A stretch of DNA of 60,000 nt. Source: Polytrichum commune (Eukaryota; Streptophyta; Polytrichopsida; Polytrichales; Polytrichaceae). The position numbers and the translations under genes are program-made. Shown here one piece after another: positions 25,498 to 38,699 of this stretch; the first letter of the stretch is position 1; every line of letters starts with the position of its first letter. Where the stretch lies: the NCBI GenBank assembly GCA_950295325.1, contig OX485804.1:21764001-21824000 (forward strand). Reading direction: 5' to 3'. The notes beneath the pieces were generated by a model. That model was not told the DNA's origin and searched no databases. It saw only the letters and a list, made by a program, of their open reading frames with translations.

Positions 25498-26671
25498 ATC
25501 ATTGCTTGCATGCAAAAAGAAAACACAATTTAAGTTTGTGTATTCATGCACAAAAATCATCGCGACAAATGGTATAATTTGTAATTGTAAGTTGCCACTT
25601 GGGTTTCATTTACCATAAGCCAACTATGGGGGGTGTGGTAAAAACACATTCTCGCAGACATGTTGTTAATTCACCCTCATTAATTCTTAGTAGACCAATA
25701 TGGGGTCTTTTACCATGATTTAGGTGTGAATGTGGCTATGTTTAGACCTATTTGGGCTCTCCACTCGAGTCATTGTTTCAACTTCCTCATTGATAGATGA
25801 TATGAACCATCATCACAAATTGATCATGTGAATTCGCTAAATGTTGAAATAGTATCTTGTGTAATCGTCTTCCAATATGGCTACATCATACTAATACAAC
25901 TACATAAGAATAATTCACAAACTACAAGATAATTACATTATACATCCGCTTAGGTGTGGTTCTAATGTCATGGTTGTATAATACACCACCCTTTGTAGTA
26001 GGGTTGTGGGTTGGATGATGTTGGAGTGGTTGAGCTCATTGACCTCATGGCATAAGACAATGCTCTTAGTAAAAGTTATAGCAGTGCATAAACTCCAAAT
26101 GGTAAACCACAATAACAGGTGTAAAAGGTGTGGTTACAAACCGACCATGTGTTTTCCACATAGAGACACCGACCGCAGGTATTGTCATGAATGAGGGATG
26201 CTTCACCTTGATCATAGTTGCGAACTCATATGTGAACCTGGAGCGGGTTTACCAAGCAAGGCTATGGAACAAGTGTTTGTTTTCCACTTCTTGTCCACCT
26301 TGGTAAAATCCAATACAAAAGAAACCTAACTAGTCACCGATCATTTCATTGGACAAAGCCACCCATGTGCAACACCTTATTTGCTTAAAGTCTTCTTGAG
26401 ATCTTGCAATGAAATAGGAGTAAGCGTTGGGGGTTGAGGAGTCTTCATTGATGTGTGAATCTCTTGTTGTTTGAAGTGTTGTATAAGTTAGTCTTGGCAT
26501 TCTATGCTTGTTACAACGTAGTAAAGTCTTGTTTTCCAAAGCAACCCAAGCATGTTAAGGCAAGATTTACATTTCTTACTCCTAACACTAAAAAATGATA
26601 ATACTATTTTAAAATACTTATAGGGTGCTCAAAAAACCTAGGTATTAAGGGACTACGTAATAATAATTGTT

Positions 26672-27005
26672 TGTGTTAGTGTCACCAACACTAAAATGTA
26701 TAAATTTTATTCCTATGTTATTCCTTGTAAAACATTTGGGCATTGTAGATTAACAATGTTGCAGTTATTGTCACTTACTAACTAATTTGTCATCCAAGTT
26801 TCTATCACCCAGGACAATATTTCATGACAAAGTTATTTAGATGCAAAGTATGCCAGACTCTGTTTTACTAATTGGCATGGATTTCATGCAAATTTCAATC
26901 ATTTGTGATAGCACTTGTAAACTTATTCATAAGAAGTGTCACTAGAAAGGTTGTCATAGTGACTTAAATTACCACATCACACAAACTACAAATATTTAGT
27001 GTACT
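26672..27005 (-). mobile_element. Family B MITE copy, inverted
   Basis: Contains TTATTCCTTGTAAAACATTTG, ACAATATTTCATGACAAAGTT, ATTTCAATCATTTGTGATAG, TTATTCATAAGAAGTGTCAC and the end AAATATTTAGTGTAC. A family C copy begins directly beside it. Confidence 0.7.
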
Positions 27006-27800
27006 ACACCATTTATGGTATTTAGTATCACTTACTTTCAGAGTTGCGGAATGCTATTACTATGCGCTGTAGATTTATTTTATTTTAAATTTATTTACCA
27101 GCAAAGGTTTCATATTTGATTGGTTGGACATCATATAACAATAACATCTCTAATTGGTAAGAACTTATAACATGATATTTGTGAAAACGTCACATGGCAC
27201 GTAAAAGTGTCACAAATTCCATTTTCTCGAATGTAAGGAAGGCCGGCTTGAATTGATGTCTGGAGGCAACTTTTGTCATCTACATCTAGATGTATTTTAC
27301 AAAATGTTAGTAGCATGTTCATGTGATAACCAAGAGAAAGACTTTTGAATAAACTATGACAATGCTTGGAAATTTGTAAGTGGAGTTACACGTTGCAAAT
27401 ATGTAATGACACACATTTGAATGAGGTATAGTTCCAACACAAGTTGTATGTGAAATGGCTTGATAGGGATTAGGAACACATGCACATACAAGTAGTGATG
27501 TGGGAATTGCAAATGCAAATTATGTATAATTGTATAATGCACCAGTTCTTCATTGTTACTTCAAACACTCTTGATAGCAATCAAAACATAACATTCTTGA
27601 TATTAAAGAAACTTCTTGCTTTATGAACTTGTACCATAGGCGCATGTACTCAAAAAGCAATTTTTTTTCCAAAGTTGAAGTGCAATCCACAAGACTAGAA
27701 ACTGAATCGGCCTTGAATGCCGTGTTCTACATAAAAATTATAATGTTATAGCATTCCGTAATTCCACATAGGAAGTGACATTAAATACTATAAACGGTGT
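27005..27800. mobile_element. Two family C ends about 570 bp apart
   Basis: The left end (27010-27140: ATTTATGGTATTTAGTATCA, CTTTCAGAGTTGCGGAATGC) and the right end (27740-27800: GTTATAGCATTCCGTAATTC, AGTGACATTAAATACTATAA) are facing inverted ends. They belong either to one enlarged element or to one split by an insertion at about 27140-27710. The inner DNA has no recognisable gene. Confidence 0.45.
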
Positions 27801-27990
27801 CCCCTTTATGAAGGTGTTAGGAAATCAAACCAAGTGATACCCACCCAGAAGTTACAAGGAGTACTTCCCTTTACCTCCATTGGGGGCATAATCATGCAAG
27901 AATGCATGAAGTGTGCCAAACACATGGAGATAAATTACATTTTTTATGTTTTAGATTCCATGAAGGTACAATACATATTAACATTACTAA

Positions 27991-28137
27991 CATAACATTA
28001 TTCACATCCATAACAATGTTTTGTGGGATTGATAGTATTTTGCGGAATATTCCTCACATTCAGTCTAAATGTGGGAAATATTCCGCAAAATACTATCAGT
28101 CCCACAAAACATTGTTATGGATGTGAATATTGTTATG
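27991..28137. mobile_element. Family F hairpin MITE, 147 bp, nearly perfect palindrome
   Basis: Arms of 70 nt with about four mismatches surround a 7-nt loop. The arm begins CATAACATTATTCACATCCA, TAACAATGTTTTGTGGGATT. As RNA it would form one long duplex. Confidence 0.85.
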
Positions 28138-28139
28138 AA

Positions 28140-31050
28140 GTGGTGGAGTCTTGTTCTCTATTCTAATACAAGGTATGATCTCCATGCTCTATAATGTTTA
28201 AGGTATAACCATTGTGTGATTTCTCTTTACTTATCTCAAACTCAAACTGAAAGCTCTGGCATATTAGGGATCTTGTTGTTTTATTCATAGATCTTAGTGT
28301 TCCTATATTTCAATGTGTCAAAGATCTCGGTGTTTTACTCCCGGGCCCACAAACAAGCTCAACATGCTATTCAATGTTATGATCATATGGTGGGAGTCAT
28401 AAAATTTTATAACATATTCTAGTGTAGTCCTTTATTAAACACTCAAGTGCAATTTTACTTTATGGTGTTAGTTTTCAATAAAAAAAACAAGGCAATAAAG
28501 AGATATTTGCAAGGTGCTCTTGGTTGGTTGATTCAAGTTGAAGGAGCCCACTTCAATGCCTCCTTTCATAGTGTGGGAAACGGTTGAACTATGACTAAAT
28601 TAATATTACCAAGCTCCAATAAGAATAATCCTTTTGGTTTTCAATCCATATTGTATATTCAATATGAAGGCTCATCCTTGATATTTGTACGTCCATGTGT
28701 TGTTATGATGTCATTGAAGGCAAGTCCATGCCTAACAAGGGCCAGTAGCATGTGGACAAAATGCATGTCATTCACTTTTATATGAATATTTTAGTATAAT
28801 TGGACTAAGTCCAAGTCTAAACTATGTATGTTGAAATCTATCATAAGATCCTATGGTAGGATTGTGTAGTAAGGTCCTCCCATCAGTTGTGCAAAGGTGA
28901 TCAATATAGTATTATAGTAGTTGTTTTGATTATATTTTCACTATTCAACATTTATGTATATAAATGTAAGATCAATAAACATATACATGATTATTTGGCC
29001 TTCATATTTTAGTAGGATAACATGTGCATAACATTCAAGTAATCGCTACAAATTCACATATCATCCTTAAAATTTAGGTATTTCATCATATTGACAAATT
29101 CACAAATGAAATCCAAGCCACCAAAAGGTCCAAATTTTATAAACGTGACCAAATTTACTTTAAAAGACATCATTCTTGCTATCTATCTATCTATCTCCAT
29201 GCCTAGGTTGCACTTGAGCTTCAAGTCGTAAAATTCACATTTCAATGGCATAACGTTTTGAGTACAATAATATAGATATTAACGATGGTTCGTCTAAGTT
29301 TTGTGATTCATATCAAAATGGTTGTTGTTAATTCCACAATGAAGAAAATATTGCATGCTACCACCATGGCCCAAGAACTATGCAATTGTATTGGCGCCAC
29401 ATGGGTTTTGCCCGTCCATTATATTCTCTAAAGACTCCATAAAACATAAAGAAGGACCATGGCTAGATGTCACTAGATTCAATTACATGATAACCTATGA
29501 ACTTATTTTCTAGGTTAATGTGACCTCATAGTCAACATCATAGGCCCCCAAGTTTGTATGGGGGAACACATTTGAAATAAAATTAACCACAAACCTACGG
29601 AGATCAATTTTTTACTAGACCCCTTTTACCTCTGAACCAAAGCCATAGATGTAGCCTTAGCCTACTTTTAAGTGTCTACCAAATCCTTCATTTTGGGTGT
29701 CTATGATAGGTCACAAACCAAATAGGTGCACTTACCTTAAAATATACCTTCATCATTATTTATTTATTCATTCATCCATTAATGTGAGCACAATCTCTGC
29801 ATAAGGAAAAAGGTTCCAACTCCACAACAAGTGGATGAAGGTATTTGATAATAAACCTAGCATGGGCATTGGAGTTGGAGTCTCGTGGTGTCTACGTAAA
29901 CTCATCCAATGTGGATGAAGGGTCCCCTAGAAGTTGGAGTTGATTCATTCCCATGGTGTCCCAAAATAGACCTCATTCGGGGACAAGTATATGGTAGCCA
30001 TTTTGGGAGTTGAATCCGTTTAAAATATAAAATATCATACAAGAAAGAATGTGGTGTGTTCTTCTTTCTTTCACCACCTGCTTCAACTTCCACACCCTAT
30101 GTTTGGGGAAAACCGCCAGCTAGTTCATTATCAGCCGATGGATTTCCCCTCATGGCCGGTCCAAATTTCCAACCATCGGATGGCAGTCCGACTGTAATTT
30201 CAATCCTCCGGCAATTAGCCAATGGACCAGAAAATGTCCCGGAAATTTAGCCGATTCTTCTTGTGAGTTACTGGATTTCAGCCGGAAGCATCTAGAGCGC
30301 TATTTGTGTGGGGCATTTGATGATGCACTTGAGGAAGTACCCTAAACCTTAAACTTTTTGAATCATGCAACCTTTCCATGACCAAATCCAGTTGCTTCTA
30401 TGAAGAATTGGGGGACCCTTGGCCTTCAAGCGGTGAAGGCATTGCTAGGTTCAATTCCTGCCAAGGATATTAACTCTTCAAATTTAAAGTTTTGAACATG
30501 CCTTTCGTTTCACTTATTCAAGATTTTGTACTAAGAAATGATTTCTAATAAGTTTTCATACATTTTTAAAACAATTAGTGCCGATATGAATTCCATTTAA
30601 TCGGATATTGGCCAATGAAAATATGAAAATATAGGCAATTGGCCGATTGATTTTACAAAGGACCGGCTCTTGCCGATGTAAATTGGAAAAAATCCGACCC
30701 TTCATAGCAACTACCGGCAATTAGCCACTAAGGCTTCAAAAACTTCCCGAGCTCTGCTTCACACTCAACCCCACATGAATTAATATGCTATTAAGATTAC
30801 ATACTAAGATTTACATAGATGGTCCGGAGCATTCCTACAAGATCCAACCAAATTGGGATTTCCCCTAGTTATTATGTCTACCAAAACATGTGTAAGTTTA
30901 TTTTATACATTTTGGTTTGTATTGAAAGAAAAGGACATTGTTGAAGGCACTTAGGTGGAGGCCACATGCGCCCAAAACTGGAGGTTTTCATGGAAAGTTG
31001 TCTCAGACCAAAGAGGTGAAACTAAATGTTTTGAAACTTGCAGTCACATT
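28140..31050. other. No gene recognised between two family F MITEs
   Basis: AT-rich. The motif GGATGAAGGGTCCC with upstream AAACTCATCCAATGTGGATG (29899-29935) is shared with 17745-17778, indicating another low-copy repeat. From 30090 to 30730 the DNA becomes richer in CCGG, CCGAT and TAGCC words. Confidence 0.45.
29178..29198 (+). repeat. (CTAT)n microsatellite
   Basis: Five tetranucleotide units, CTATCTATCTATCTATCT. Confidence 0.85.
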
Positions 31051-31056
31051 ACATGT

Positions 31057-31203
31057 CATACCATTATTTAAATGCATAACAATATTTTGTGGGACTGACA
31101 ATAGTCCATGGCATCTTCCCCATGTTTAGACTGAATGTGGGGAATATTCTGTGGACTATTGTTAGTCTCACAAAACATTGTTATGGATTTGAATAATGTT
31201 ATG
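31057..31203. mobile_element. Family F hairpin MITE copy, 147 bp
   Basis: Arms contain CATAACAATATTTTGTGGGA and TCTCACAAAACATTGTTATG. It is the same length as the copies at 27991 and 37855, with more mismatches than the first. Confidence 0.8.
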
Positions 31204-31889
31204 ATGGAAATGAGTCTCCATTTTCATTAGTTTAGTGACGTGTGGTGGGTTAAAGAGCCGCAAGGTCTCACACACTTCAAGGTTGATTAGTCAACAGATA
31301 GACCAAAATGTTGATTTTCAATGTGTACAACCCGATGTAGCATTCTCATTGGCTTTCAAAACGATGGATGTGTTTCCTTCTCACCGTTTTCCAAGAACTG
31401 GCAATCTAGTGGGGAGGCAACTCCTTATCCTACCTAGCATATCAATAGGGAATTGACTTTTAGCTCCTGGAGTGCTAGCATGGTGGCGTTGGTGGGGGAA
31501 ACCGGTAGTTTCAGAGCATGTGTGCCCCCCCCCCCTTTTTCACCCAAAATCAATAACTGGGGAGCTACAATGGCCATGTAAGGGGATCAAATACAAACAT
31601 GTCCCATAAATGTTTGTGGTTCATGCCAACATACCATAATATTATTAAGCATCTAGATGATGGTCATTTTCCAACGAAAGAGGAAGCGATTAAAAAATTA
31701 GGATAATTTGTAGTTGCTTGACGAAACCTCTACATTGTACACATCCCAATTGCTCCAGATAAACATGAAAACCCAAAATTATGCGCACCCAATACCTCGT
31801 CCCTTGGAACGCATCCAAGGAATCATGACATTATTCATGGGAATTTATTGTGACTATACTATTGAAAATCACACAATGAATGTATCATT

Positions 31890-32520
31890 TTACTAGATAT
31901 TTAATGTTTTACGAATAAAGCACTGATAGGTCTTTTGGACATTATGCAAGATAAAATATTTTTCTTGGTAAGAAAATGGACATTCTAAGTAAAAAGTTGC
32001 AACATTGTGTATTTTTGAAAATAAGTGACATCATGCGTTTGAGAAATTAGTGAAGTTGATATTAAATTTCTTCATACTATGAAATTAGTGCCACCAAAAT
32101 ATCTAGGGTTTTGGGAGTCCGGAGCCCAAAGCGTCAAAGTGCCAACGACTTTCACTTTCAATCACATTCACCACCCACTTACTCTTTACGCCAATCATTC
32201 TGAATAACACAAGCTCCCAACTCTCAATGCAAGTTCTCTTCAGTTTCTTGTCTTAAGTTAAGTGACACATACTTGCCAAAAGAACATACATCTCAAGTAC
32301 AAAGTTATAGCAATGTGTAGCTCTGAAATAGTGAGTAACACTCTATCAACATAAACAATGTAGATTAAAATGGAGTTCAAGATCCTCAATATGGGTTCGA
32401 ATCGACTTAAATAAGAGAGTTGTGTGAATTGTAAGCATGTACACCCTAAACCTGAAACCTAAAGGATTGCGACACTTCAAATAGTAAATGACACTAAACA
32501 ATGTAGACTATTTTGGAGTC
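31890..32520. repeat. Several partial family C ends
   Basis: Recognisable ends occur at about 31960-32035 (TTCTTGGTAAGAAAATGGAC...AAAATAAGTGACA), 32290-32355 (AAGTTATAGCAATGTGTAGC, TAGTGAGTAACACT) and 32470-32510 (ACACTTCAAATAGTAAATGA). They are too decayed to delimit exactly. Confidence 0.4.
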
Positions 32521-32885
32521 TATGATGTTAATTCTTGGATTAAATCATCTAGAAGCTAAAAATCTCCCAAGCTACACTGATTATCCCATTTAGTGAGATT
32601 GTCACTTATTTTCGGAAATTAGTGCGTGTGAGAAATTAGTGAAAAATGTCAAGAACCCCTTTCAACTACACCGATTTTCCCATTTAGTGAGGGTGGGCTA
32701 ATAGTGTGTGTGAGAAGTTAGTGAAGTTGATACTAAATTTCTTCATGTTAGAAATTAGTGCCATCATAATATCCAAGGTTTCAGGAGTCGGGAGCCCAAA
32801 GTGTCAAAGTGTTGGAACGCTCAATGCAGGTTTTCTTCAATATCTTAGTAGCAGAAGATGCCTTAGGATTGAGTGACACTGACTG
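32030..32885 (+). repeat. Direct repeat pair, about 670 bp apart
   Basis: GAAATTAGTGAAGTTGATAT, TAAATTTCTTCATACTATG and GGAGCCCAAAGCGTCAAAGT (32043-32145) recur as TTAGTGAAGTTGATACTAAA, TTTCTTCATGTTAG, GGGAGCCCAAAGTGTCAAAG (32710-32813). Matching CTCTCAATGCAAGTT/GCTCAATGCAGGTT tails follow. Between them CCCATTTAGTGAG also repeats. Confidence 0.55.
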
Positions 32886-33206
32886 AAAAGAAGAAGAAGA
32901 AGAAGCCTCTTCGAGCAAATCGCCCAAACAAATTATGCACTCTACAAACACCTTAGAGCATGCATTAATTTCTTGGAATGTATGATAAACGAGCATGTAT
33001 TCGCGAATTCAGTATCACTCAAAAGAAAATTAGCCCTCACTAATTGTTGAGATTTGGCAAAATAATACGTGTTTTGAGAGTCAACACCACATGCACTAAA
33101 CGGGTTAATTAGTGTAGTCATGTGCTTACACAACGGCGACAAATCCAACCAAGAGGGAATTGTAGTTGAGAGGGCAATTCTTGACTGGATTTGTTGTATG
33201 CGAGCG

Positions 33207-33365
33207 TACACTACGCCATTCACGACCCCTTACCATTGGTTCTCTTCCACTGTACAAGTTTGAAATCCATGAATATGGATTCAAAATCTACTGGTGGAGT
33301 AGATTATAAAACCATCAAGTGGAAGAGAACCAATGGTAGGGAACTGTGCTAATTCACGTAGTGCT
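33207..33365. mobile_element. Hairpin MITE (about 160 bp)
   Basis: Left GTACACTACGCCATTCACGA, TACCATTGGTTCTCTTCCAC; right AAGTGGAAGAGAACCAATGG, TAG, AATTCACGTAGTGCTAC. Arms of about 50 bp surround a 60-bp centre that itself contains CCATGAATATGG. Confidence 0.7.
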
Positions 33366-33479
33366 ACCTTTCATCCACATAGGTTAGAAACTCGACCCCC
33401 TTTAGACATGTGACAACATCATCAAAGAGGTGCTAGACTGAAGTATGCATGTGTTAATCAATCTCTACTTTCAATCACA

Positions 33480-33780
33480 CTCCTATATTTGGTCGGTGCG
33501 TGGTTCGATGAGGATCAAAGAACAAATACCACAAAGACACATGTTTGAGAGAGATTGCACTACGTCTCCAAAATCGATCAAACTACTCCACGCTCAACAA
33601 TGAACACAATTGGGAGGAACTATGCATTCAGTTAGGAAATCAACAAACATATATTTCCAATAGCCACAACTGTACAAGGGGAAGTCCGATTTTCAATCCG
33701 ATTTTTGCTGATGCTTCATCGTAGATTTGCAAATGCAATACAACGTTCCATTGTGCAATTGTAATCAGTGGAAGTTGGAG
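33480..33780 (+). repeat. Family H repeat (about 300 bp)
   Basis: GATCAAAGAACAAATACCAC...ACACATGTTTGAGAGAGATTG and the following TTTTCAATCCGATTTTTGCT, GATGCTTCATCGTAGATTTG reappear inverted at 39690-39990. Parts recur at 16110-16240 (+), 24865-25030 (+) and 42750-42870 (-). It is non-coding. Confidence 0.5.
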
Positions 33781-34252
33781 CAATGCCAAAACCACCTAAC
33801 TATGTACCACTGACTCGAGCGCATTGAAGTGCATGGGCCTGCAAGAATCAATAATAACAACAACTTTAATGCGTGCCTGGTTGAAGCTGGCGCTGCCAGG
33901 CCTGCACTGGACTCCGTTGAATAAGTATAGACTCCATTATTTTACGATTCTATTCTATCTGGGCAGGGGCCACATGGCCTTAAATTCCCTCCTGCCAACT
34001 TCCATCTTTTACCTACATCTCGTATATTGGGATTTCAATTAGTTGGAAAAGGAAAAAGGGAGGGGGGGGGGGGGGGGTATGGAGAAGTGGCAAAACAAAG
34101 TGTCGGGTAAAAAAAATACACGTCAACTCATACCATAAACTAGTCACTTTATGAAGCTCAAAATAGAGCTCACGATGGGTTTTAAAAGCCAGACTTTGAC
34201 ATTTGTAGAGTCCTCTTGCTACGACAGAGAGGGAGGCAATCTCTCACAACTA

Positions 34253-34768
34253 AGGGCCACTTCACACATGAGACTAAGAGCCCATGACCACTACACTTCA
34301 AGCACTCTCATTGGTGGAAATGGCGGAGCCGGTCCAAGTTCGCTACTTCACACTACCGTACGCTTGAGGGACCAACGGAGTATATGTGTGAATGCAAGAT
34401 GGATGTAAAGTCTACATGGATTCCTACATGGCATCGAATGGATCGTGTTTCGTGACCACTTGGACTATTTTCAAAAACCACCTCTTAGAGGTAGACCTAA
34501 CACAAAACCATCGGGAGACCATGGCACTCCGAATGCTCACAACCATTGGTTTATTCTATTTCATCATGTGTGAAGACTCGCATGAATAAAAAGTCATTGA
34601 ATTAACATTTGGTTGAGGGCCCGGTCACTTATGACTTCACACTACACTTGAGAGTCCGTGACCACATTACATGAGTTTGGAGGTGTGTTGGGACGGCCTT
34701 TGAACAATTTCTTTTGGGCTCTCACAATTTCATGGTCACGGCTCTTGGCTCGTGTGTGAAGTGGCCCT
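34253..34768 (-). mobile_element. Family D element, full inverted copy (516 bp)
   Basis: Starts AGGGCCACTTCACACATGAG and ends, reverse complemented, AGGGCCACTTCACACACGAG. Internal blocks such as GGAGACCATGGCACTC, CAAGATGGATGTAAAGTCTA and GTGTTGGGACGGCC are the reverse complement of the copy at 1777-2291. Confidence 0.8.
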
Positions 34769-34894
34769 AAGCTGCTAGAGTTATCCAATGGTCATGGCCC
34801 AGGCCGGCATCATGTGCCAGTGACCAAAGGATGGTAGCCAGCTGACTGACCGACCAAGGGATGATGGCTGCTCGCATGAACAACACTAGAGTTG

Positions 34895-35116
34895 TCATCG
34901 ACAAGAGTAGGTAAAGAAAAGAAAAGATAACGCCCGTATTATGCCAAGAGTAGGTACCATTGATGGACCAACAATATTGCATGTTGCAACATGTGCAACT
35001 TCACCGCCCTCAGCAATGCCCTCATGGGCATCCTCCTCCAAGCACTCATGCTCCAAATCTGTCATGTGCGAATCCACATTGACACCACAAGTGTGGCAAA
35101 GAACATCAGTAATCAT
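34895..35116 (-). pseudogene. Short coding-like fragment with Cys/His
   Basis: The minus strand reads LCHTCGVNVDSHMTDLEHEC, LEEDAHEGIAEGGEVAHVAT without stops in DNA that is richer in GC than its flanks. There is no complete known zinc-finger pattern. It lies just past the family D copy. Possibly a captured gene piece. Confidence 0.25.
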
Positions 35117-36541
35117 GATTTTTTTTCTTCTCGATTTGTTAGATTTTTGAGTGCAAAATCTATAATTTTTTAATTTGTTTAATTTGTTTATTGGATGTGT
35201 CTGTAGGACAGAGACTATGCATCAACTTCTTTGTTTCAAGAGCAAATTTCCTAACCACTTTGTGTTCACACTCGGACAACACTTGTTCTTGTTATTTTTG
35301 GTCCACTATATTTAATGCGGATGTTGATTATAGTTTATATATAGTGCTCCCTAAAATGCATTGAAAGAAATCTAGTTAACTATAGTTATTTCGGTACTTC
35401 TTGATTATTTATTTGTAAAATTTCGGGTGATAAATGAGTAGCTTCAATCCTTGACCCGTATTTGAGAAGAAGGTGCACAAAATCCAAGAAAGGTTTGGTA
35501 TAGTGAATAGCCATGAATTGGCATGAGCAAAGTGGACAACTACAACTATAGTCTTTCGTAATAAAGAACAGAGCCTCATGGTTCTACCGTTTTCTTGTTC
35601 CACTTACCATGGTGCATGCTTGGAGGTGGTTTTTGAGTTTGAACGAAAAGAAACCTATCCTAATTTGTTGGTGGACATATTTAGTTTAGTGTGACTTCTT
35701 GGCATGCCAAAACCTGTGAGTTTGACCCTCAATGAGCTCAAATAGAATTTGTTTGTTCAAATCTCCATGTGACTACCGCCAAGCATGCACCCAAAACTTA
35801 TTGAAGTAAAAGGTCTTCTACGCAAAGCAATCGATTCCCAAGCATACATATGTGTGTGTAGAAACGATTCTTTCTGTCCCCTTTGTCATGACGCATGTTT
35901 GGACGTAGTGTTTGAACTTAAATGAAGATCAATCTATTTCAATTCATTAAGAGCAAACTTATTTTAGCATGCCAAATTTCAAAATGAGATTTGACCCTCG
36001 ATGAGCTGATGTAGAATGTTTTGTGTTCAAACCTCCACATGACTAGGAATCTCCAAGCATGGTATATGACAATCAACAATTAAGCTCGTCGTTAAAAGCA
36101 TTTGAACAAACCTAGTATTATTGGACTACATCTCTCTTTCTTTCTTTCAGTTGATAATTGAAAGAGGAATGGGACACAAATCATCATACAAGTTTTTGGG
36201 CATTGTATGGGCAAATTATGGAACCTCAAATTGTTGAATCTAATGTGTCCAAAATTGACCAAAGGTTCTCATGTTCAAACCAAGTTCATTTTAGACAAAG
36301 AAAAACCAAGAATGGCTTTGGGGGATAGGTAGTGCAAGCAGATGTTTGGGTTATCTACATAAATATACAAGGGACAACATGATGGTGGTGGTCAAGTTGT
36401 TGTATTGTCGTTCCAAAAACGGCAGATGGAAGATGTGCACGGATGTCGAGGCCCTCGTTGCACCGCTTCCCACCATTGCAAAATTTTGGAAAGGCAATGC
36501 CAGGCGGGCAGGGGTCAAACTAGTAATAAATAATGGCCAAG

Positions 36542-36802
36542 GCTAGACGCTCACCTCTTTGAGCTGGACTTGTACCACTATCACCCATGGTGAAACTACA
36601 TGCATATTATAACATATAAATTTCTTTGTTTGAGAAACTCGACCCCAAAATTACCATCAGGATCCCATAACTAATCTAAGAAAACCCCACTTGAAATGAA
36701 TAAACCATGTACCCGCGGGGATCATGGTTTTACTAGACCCTCTCTACATTGGTAATAGTCGGTGGGACCCACCTCAAAGAGGTGAGCCTCTAGCCCTCGC
36801 CA
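36542..36802. mobile_element. Inverted-repeat element (about 260 bp)
   Basis: CTAGACGCTCACCTCTTTGA near 36544 pairs with TCAAAGAGGTGAGCCTCTAG near 36774. Inside this, TACCACTATCACCC...GTGAAAC roughly pairs with GTTTTACTAG...GGTAATAGTCGGTG. Confidence 0.6.
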
Positions 36803-37854
36803 TAAATATGGTGGCATTGCATGCCTTTCGAGAACAAGAACCCGCCCAAGGCAATACCCAAGAGCTTTTTGAGGTCGAATTATAAAATTTAATCTACCAC
36901 TTCGTTTATATATTTGCATATGAGCATTTCCAAGTTGGACTTTTCCACCGTGCACTTGCTTGGGTCAACCAATCGCTCCCCCCTTGACCACTTGAACTCC
37001 ATCCTTTGGCAAGTGAGGACATAAGACAACTTGTTAAAAAGGCTAGAATTTGCCTTCCAATTCGATCCCCAAATTCGTATCATGGGTCCGGACTTAGTCT
37101 ACACCATACATAAAATTTCGTGTGGCCCACATCGTATATCATCGACCCGCCCAAAGGATCTTGCAATAGCCTCATGAGTCATGACTATCAAAGAAAATGG
37201 TATTAACTATAGGATGTTTGTTGCTACATGACGTTAAAGCTTAATGCCACATTACATTTTAGAATAAAGAAAATAGTGTCATGGGTATAAGGTGAGCTAA
37301 CACATTTCTATAGTAGGCGTGTTTATATGAGACCCATCTAAAACACTATCGATGAGCTTACTCGGTTGATGTAAGCTGTAGTTGGATTGGAGGATGTGTT
37401 CAACATGATCGCGTGTGTCTAATAGAGCACATAAATTGTTGAATTCAACACGAATCGCACTCATTCCAAAGTCCAATTCATTTACAAAATGGTATCAAAT
37501 TTATGGAGTGTGCATAACATATAGATCACTTACATCGAAAACTTCTAGTGGACTTTTGAGTTCACAAGAGAAAAATTTGGATGGATGGGTGGATGGGGAT
37601 GCAACCACAAATCCGTTGATTCAAATTTTCACATTGTGATAATGAATGACCTTTGCAACTTCTTTTCAAGTGCAATGAAGATATTTTTAATACATGATTT
37701 TCAATGGTTGAGTGTGATGCAAACACGAGATCTTTGCAGAAAGAGGCTTTCAATGCTCAAATGCCAAATCTTGAAGAAGTCTTGAAGTTGTGAGTAGGAA
37801 GGTTCTATAGAAGCCTATGCAATTTTACTTTTGTCTTGGACCTTTTAAGTGCCT

Positions 37855-38001
37855 CGTAACAATATTCAGATTCATAACATTGTTACGTGGGATTGACAAT
37901 ATTCCATAGAATATTCTTCATATTTAGATTGAATGTGAGGAATATTCTGTAAAATATTTCCAGTCCCATAGAACATTGTTATGGATCTGAATATTGTTAT
38001 G
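37855..38001. mobile_element. Family F hairpin MITE copy, 147 bp
   Basis: Arms AACAATATTCAGATTCATAA, CATTGTTACGTGGGATTGAC versus CAGTCCCATAGAACATTGTT, ATGGATCTGAATATTGTTAT. Confidence 0.8.
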
Positions 38002-38699
38002 CTTCATTGTAACACCTTTACAACGTTTTGAAATAAAACACACAGAAAATTGCAAATTCATGTGACATTTTGATAACCAACTTTTTATTATGAATATGAT
38101 CATGCATGCCCCGTCAAAAATTCCACCCACAAATGTTCCATACAAAAAAACCAGTCGTTTTGTATCACCGATTACATTCTCCACATGTTGTCTCTTTGGT
38201 ATGTCATAAAATCTCTGTGTACATTCAAACATACCTACAGAACTCCAACCAAGAGCTACAGTAGTAAACATGATCTTCAACTATGAAAAACTTATCAACT
38301 TTCGATCTTGAAAGTTATTGCCGTGTTGACTTTTAAAACATACAAACACGTCCATTGCAACATAGTTGTAATGTAAGTGGAATTTAGGGTGAATGACCAG
38401 TTGTAATCATGCTACCAGAGTATTACTTTGATTAAATATGTCTCCTTAAACGAACGTCATGTGGCTCTTGTAGAATTTCTTAGAGGTGCTTTAGAGTTTC
38501 CGGTAAATGTCAACCATGCAGGTTGCTTTGACAACTATTTTCTGGCCTACTTATGCACAAGTTGAAGTTTGTGCAACTACAGTATGTATGAGTTTGACTT
38601 TGGCAGAATGATGGACCAATTAGTAATTAATATGCACTGGATTTCAAAATACACAATAAACTGAAATTTCATTGGGAGACTGAAGACCCAAGTCGTCTT

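Noticed and set aside
32392-32405. GGTTCGAATC, a tRNA B-box-like word
   Set aside because: No A box, no acceptor stem and no cloverleaf in either direction.
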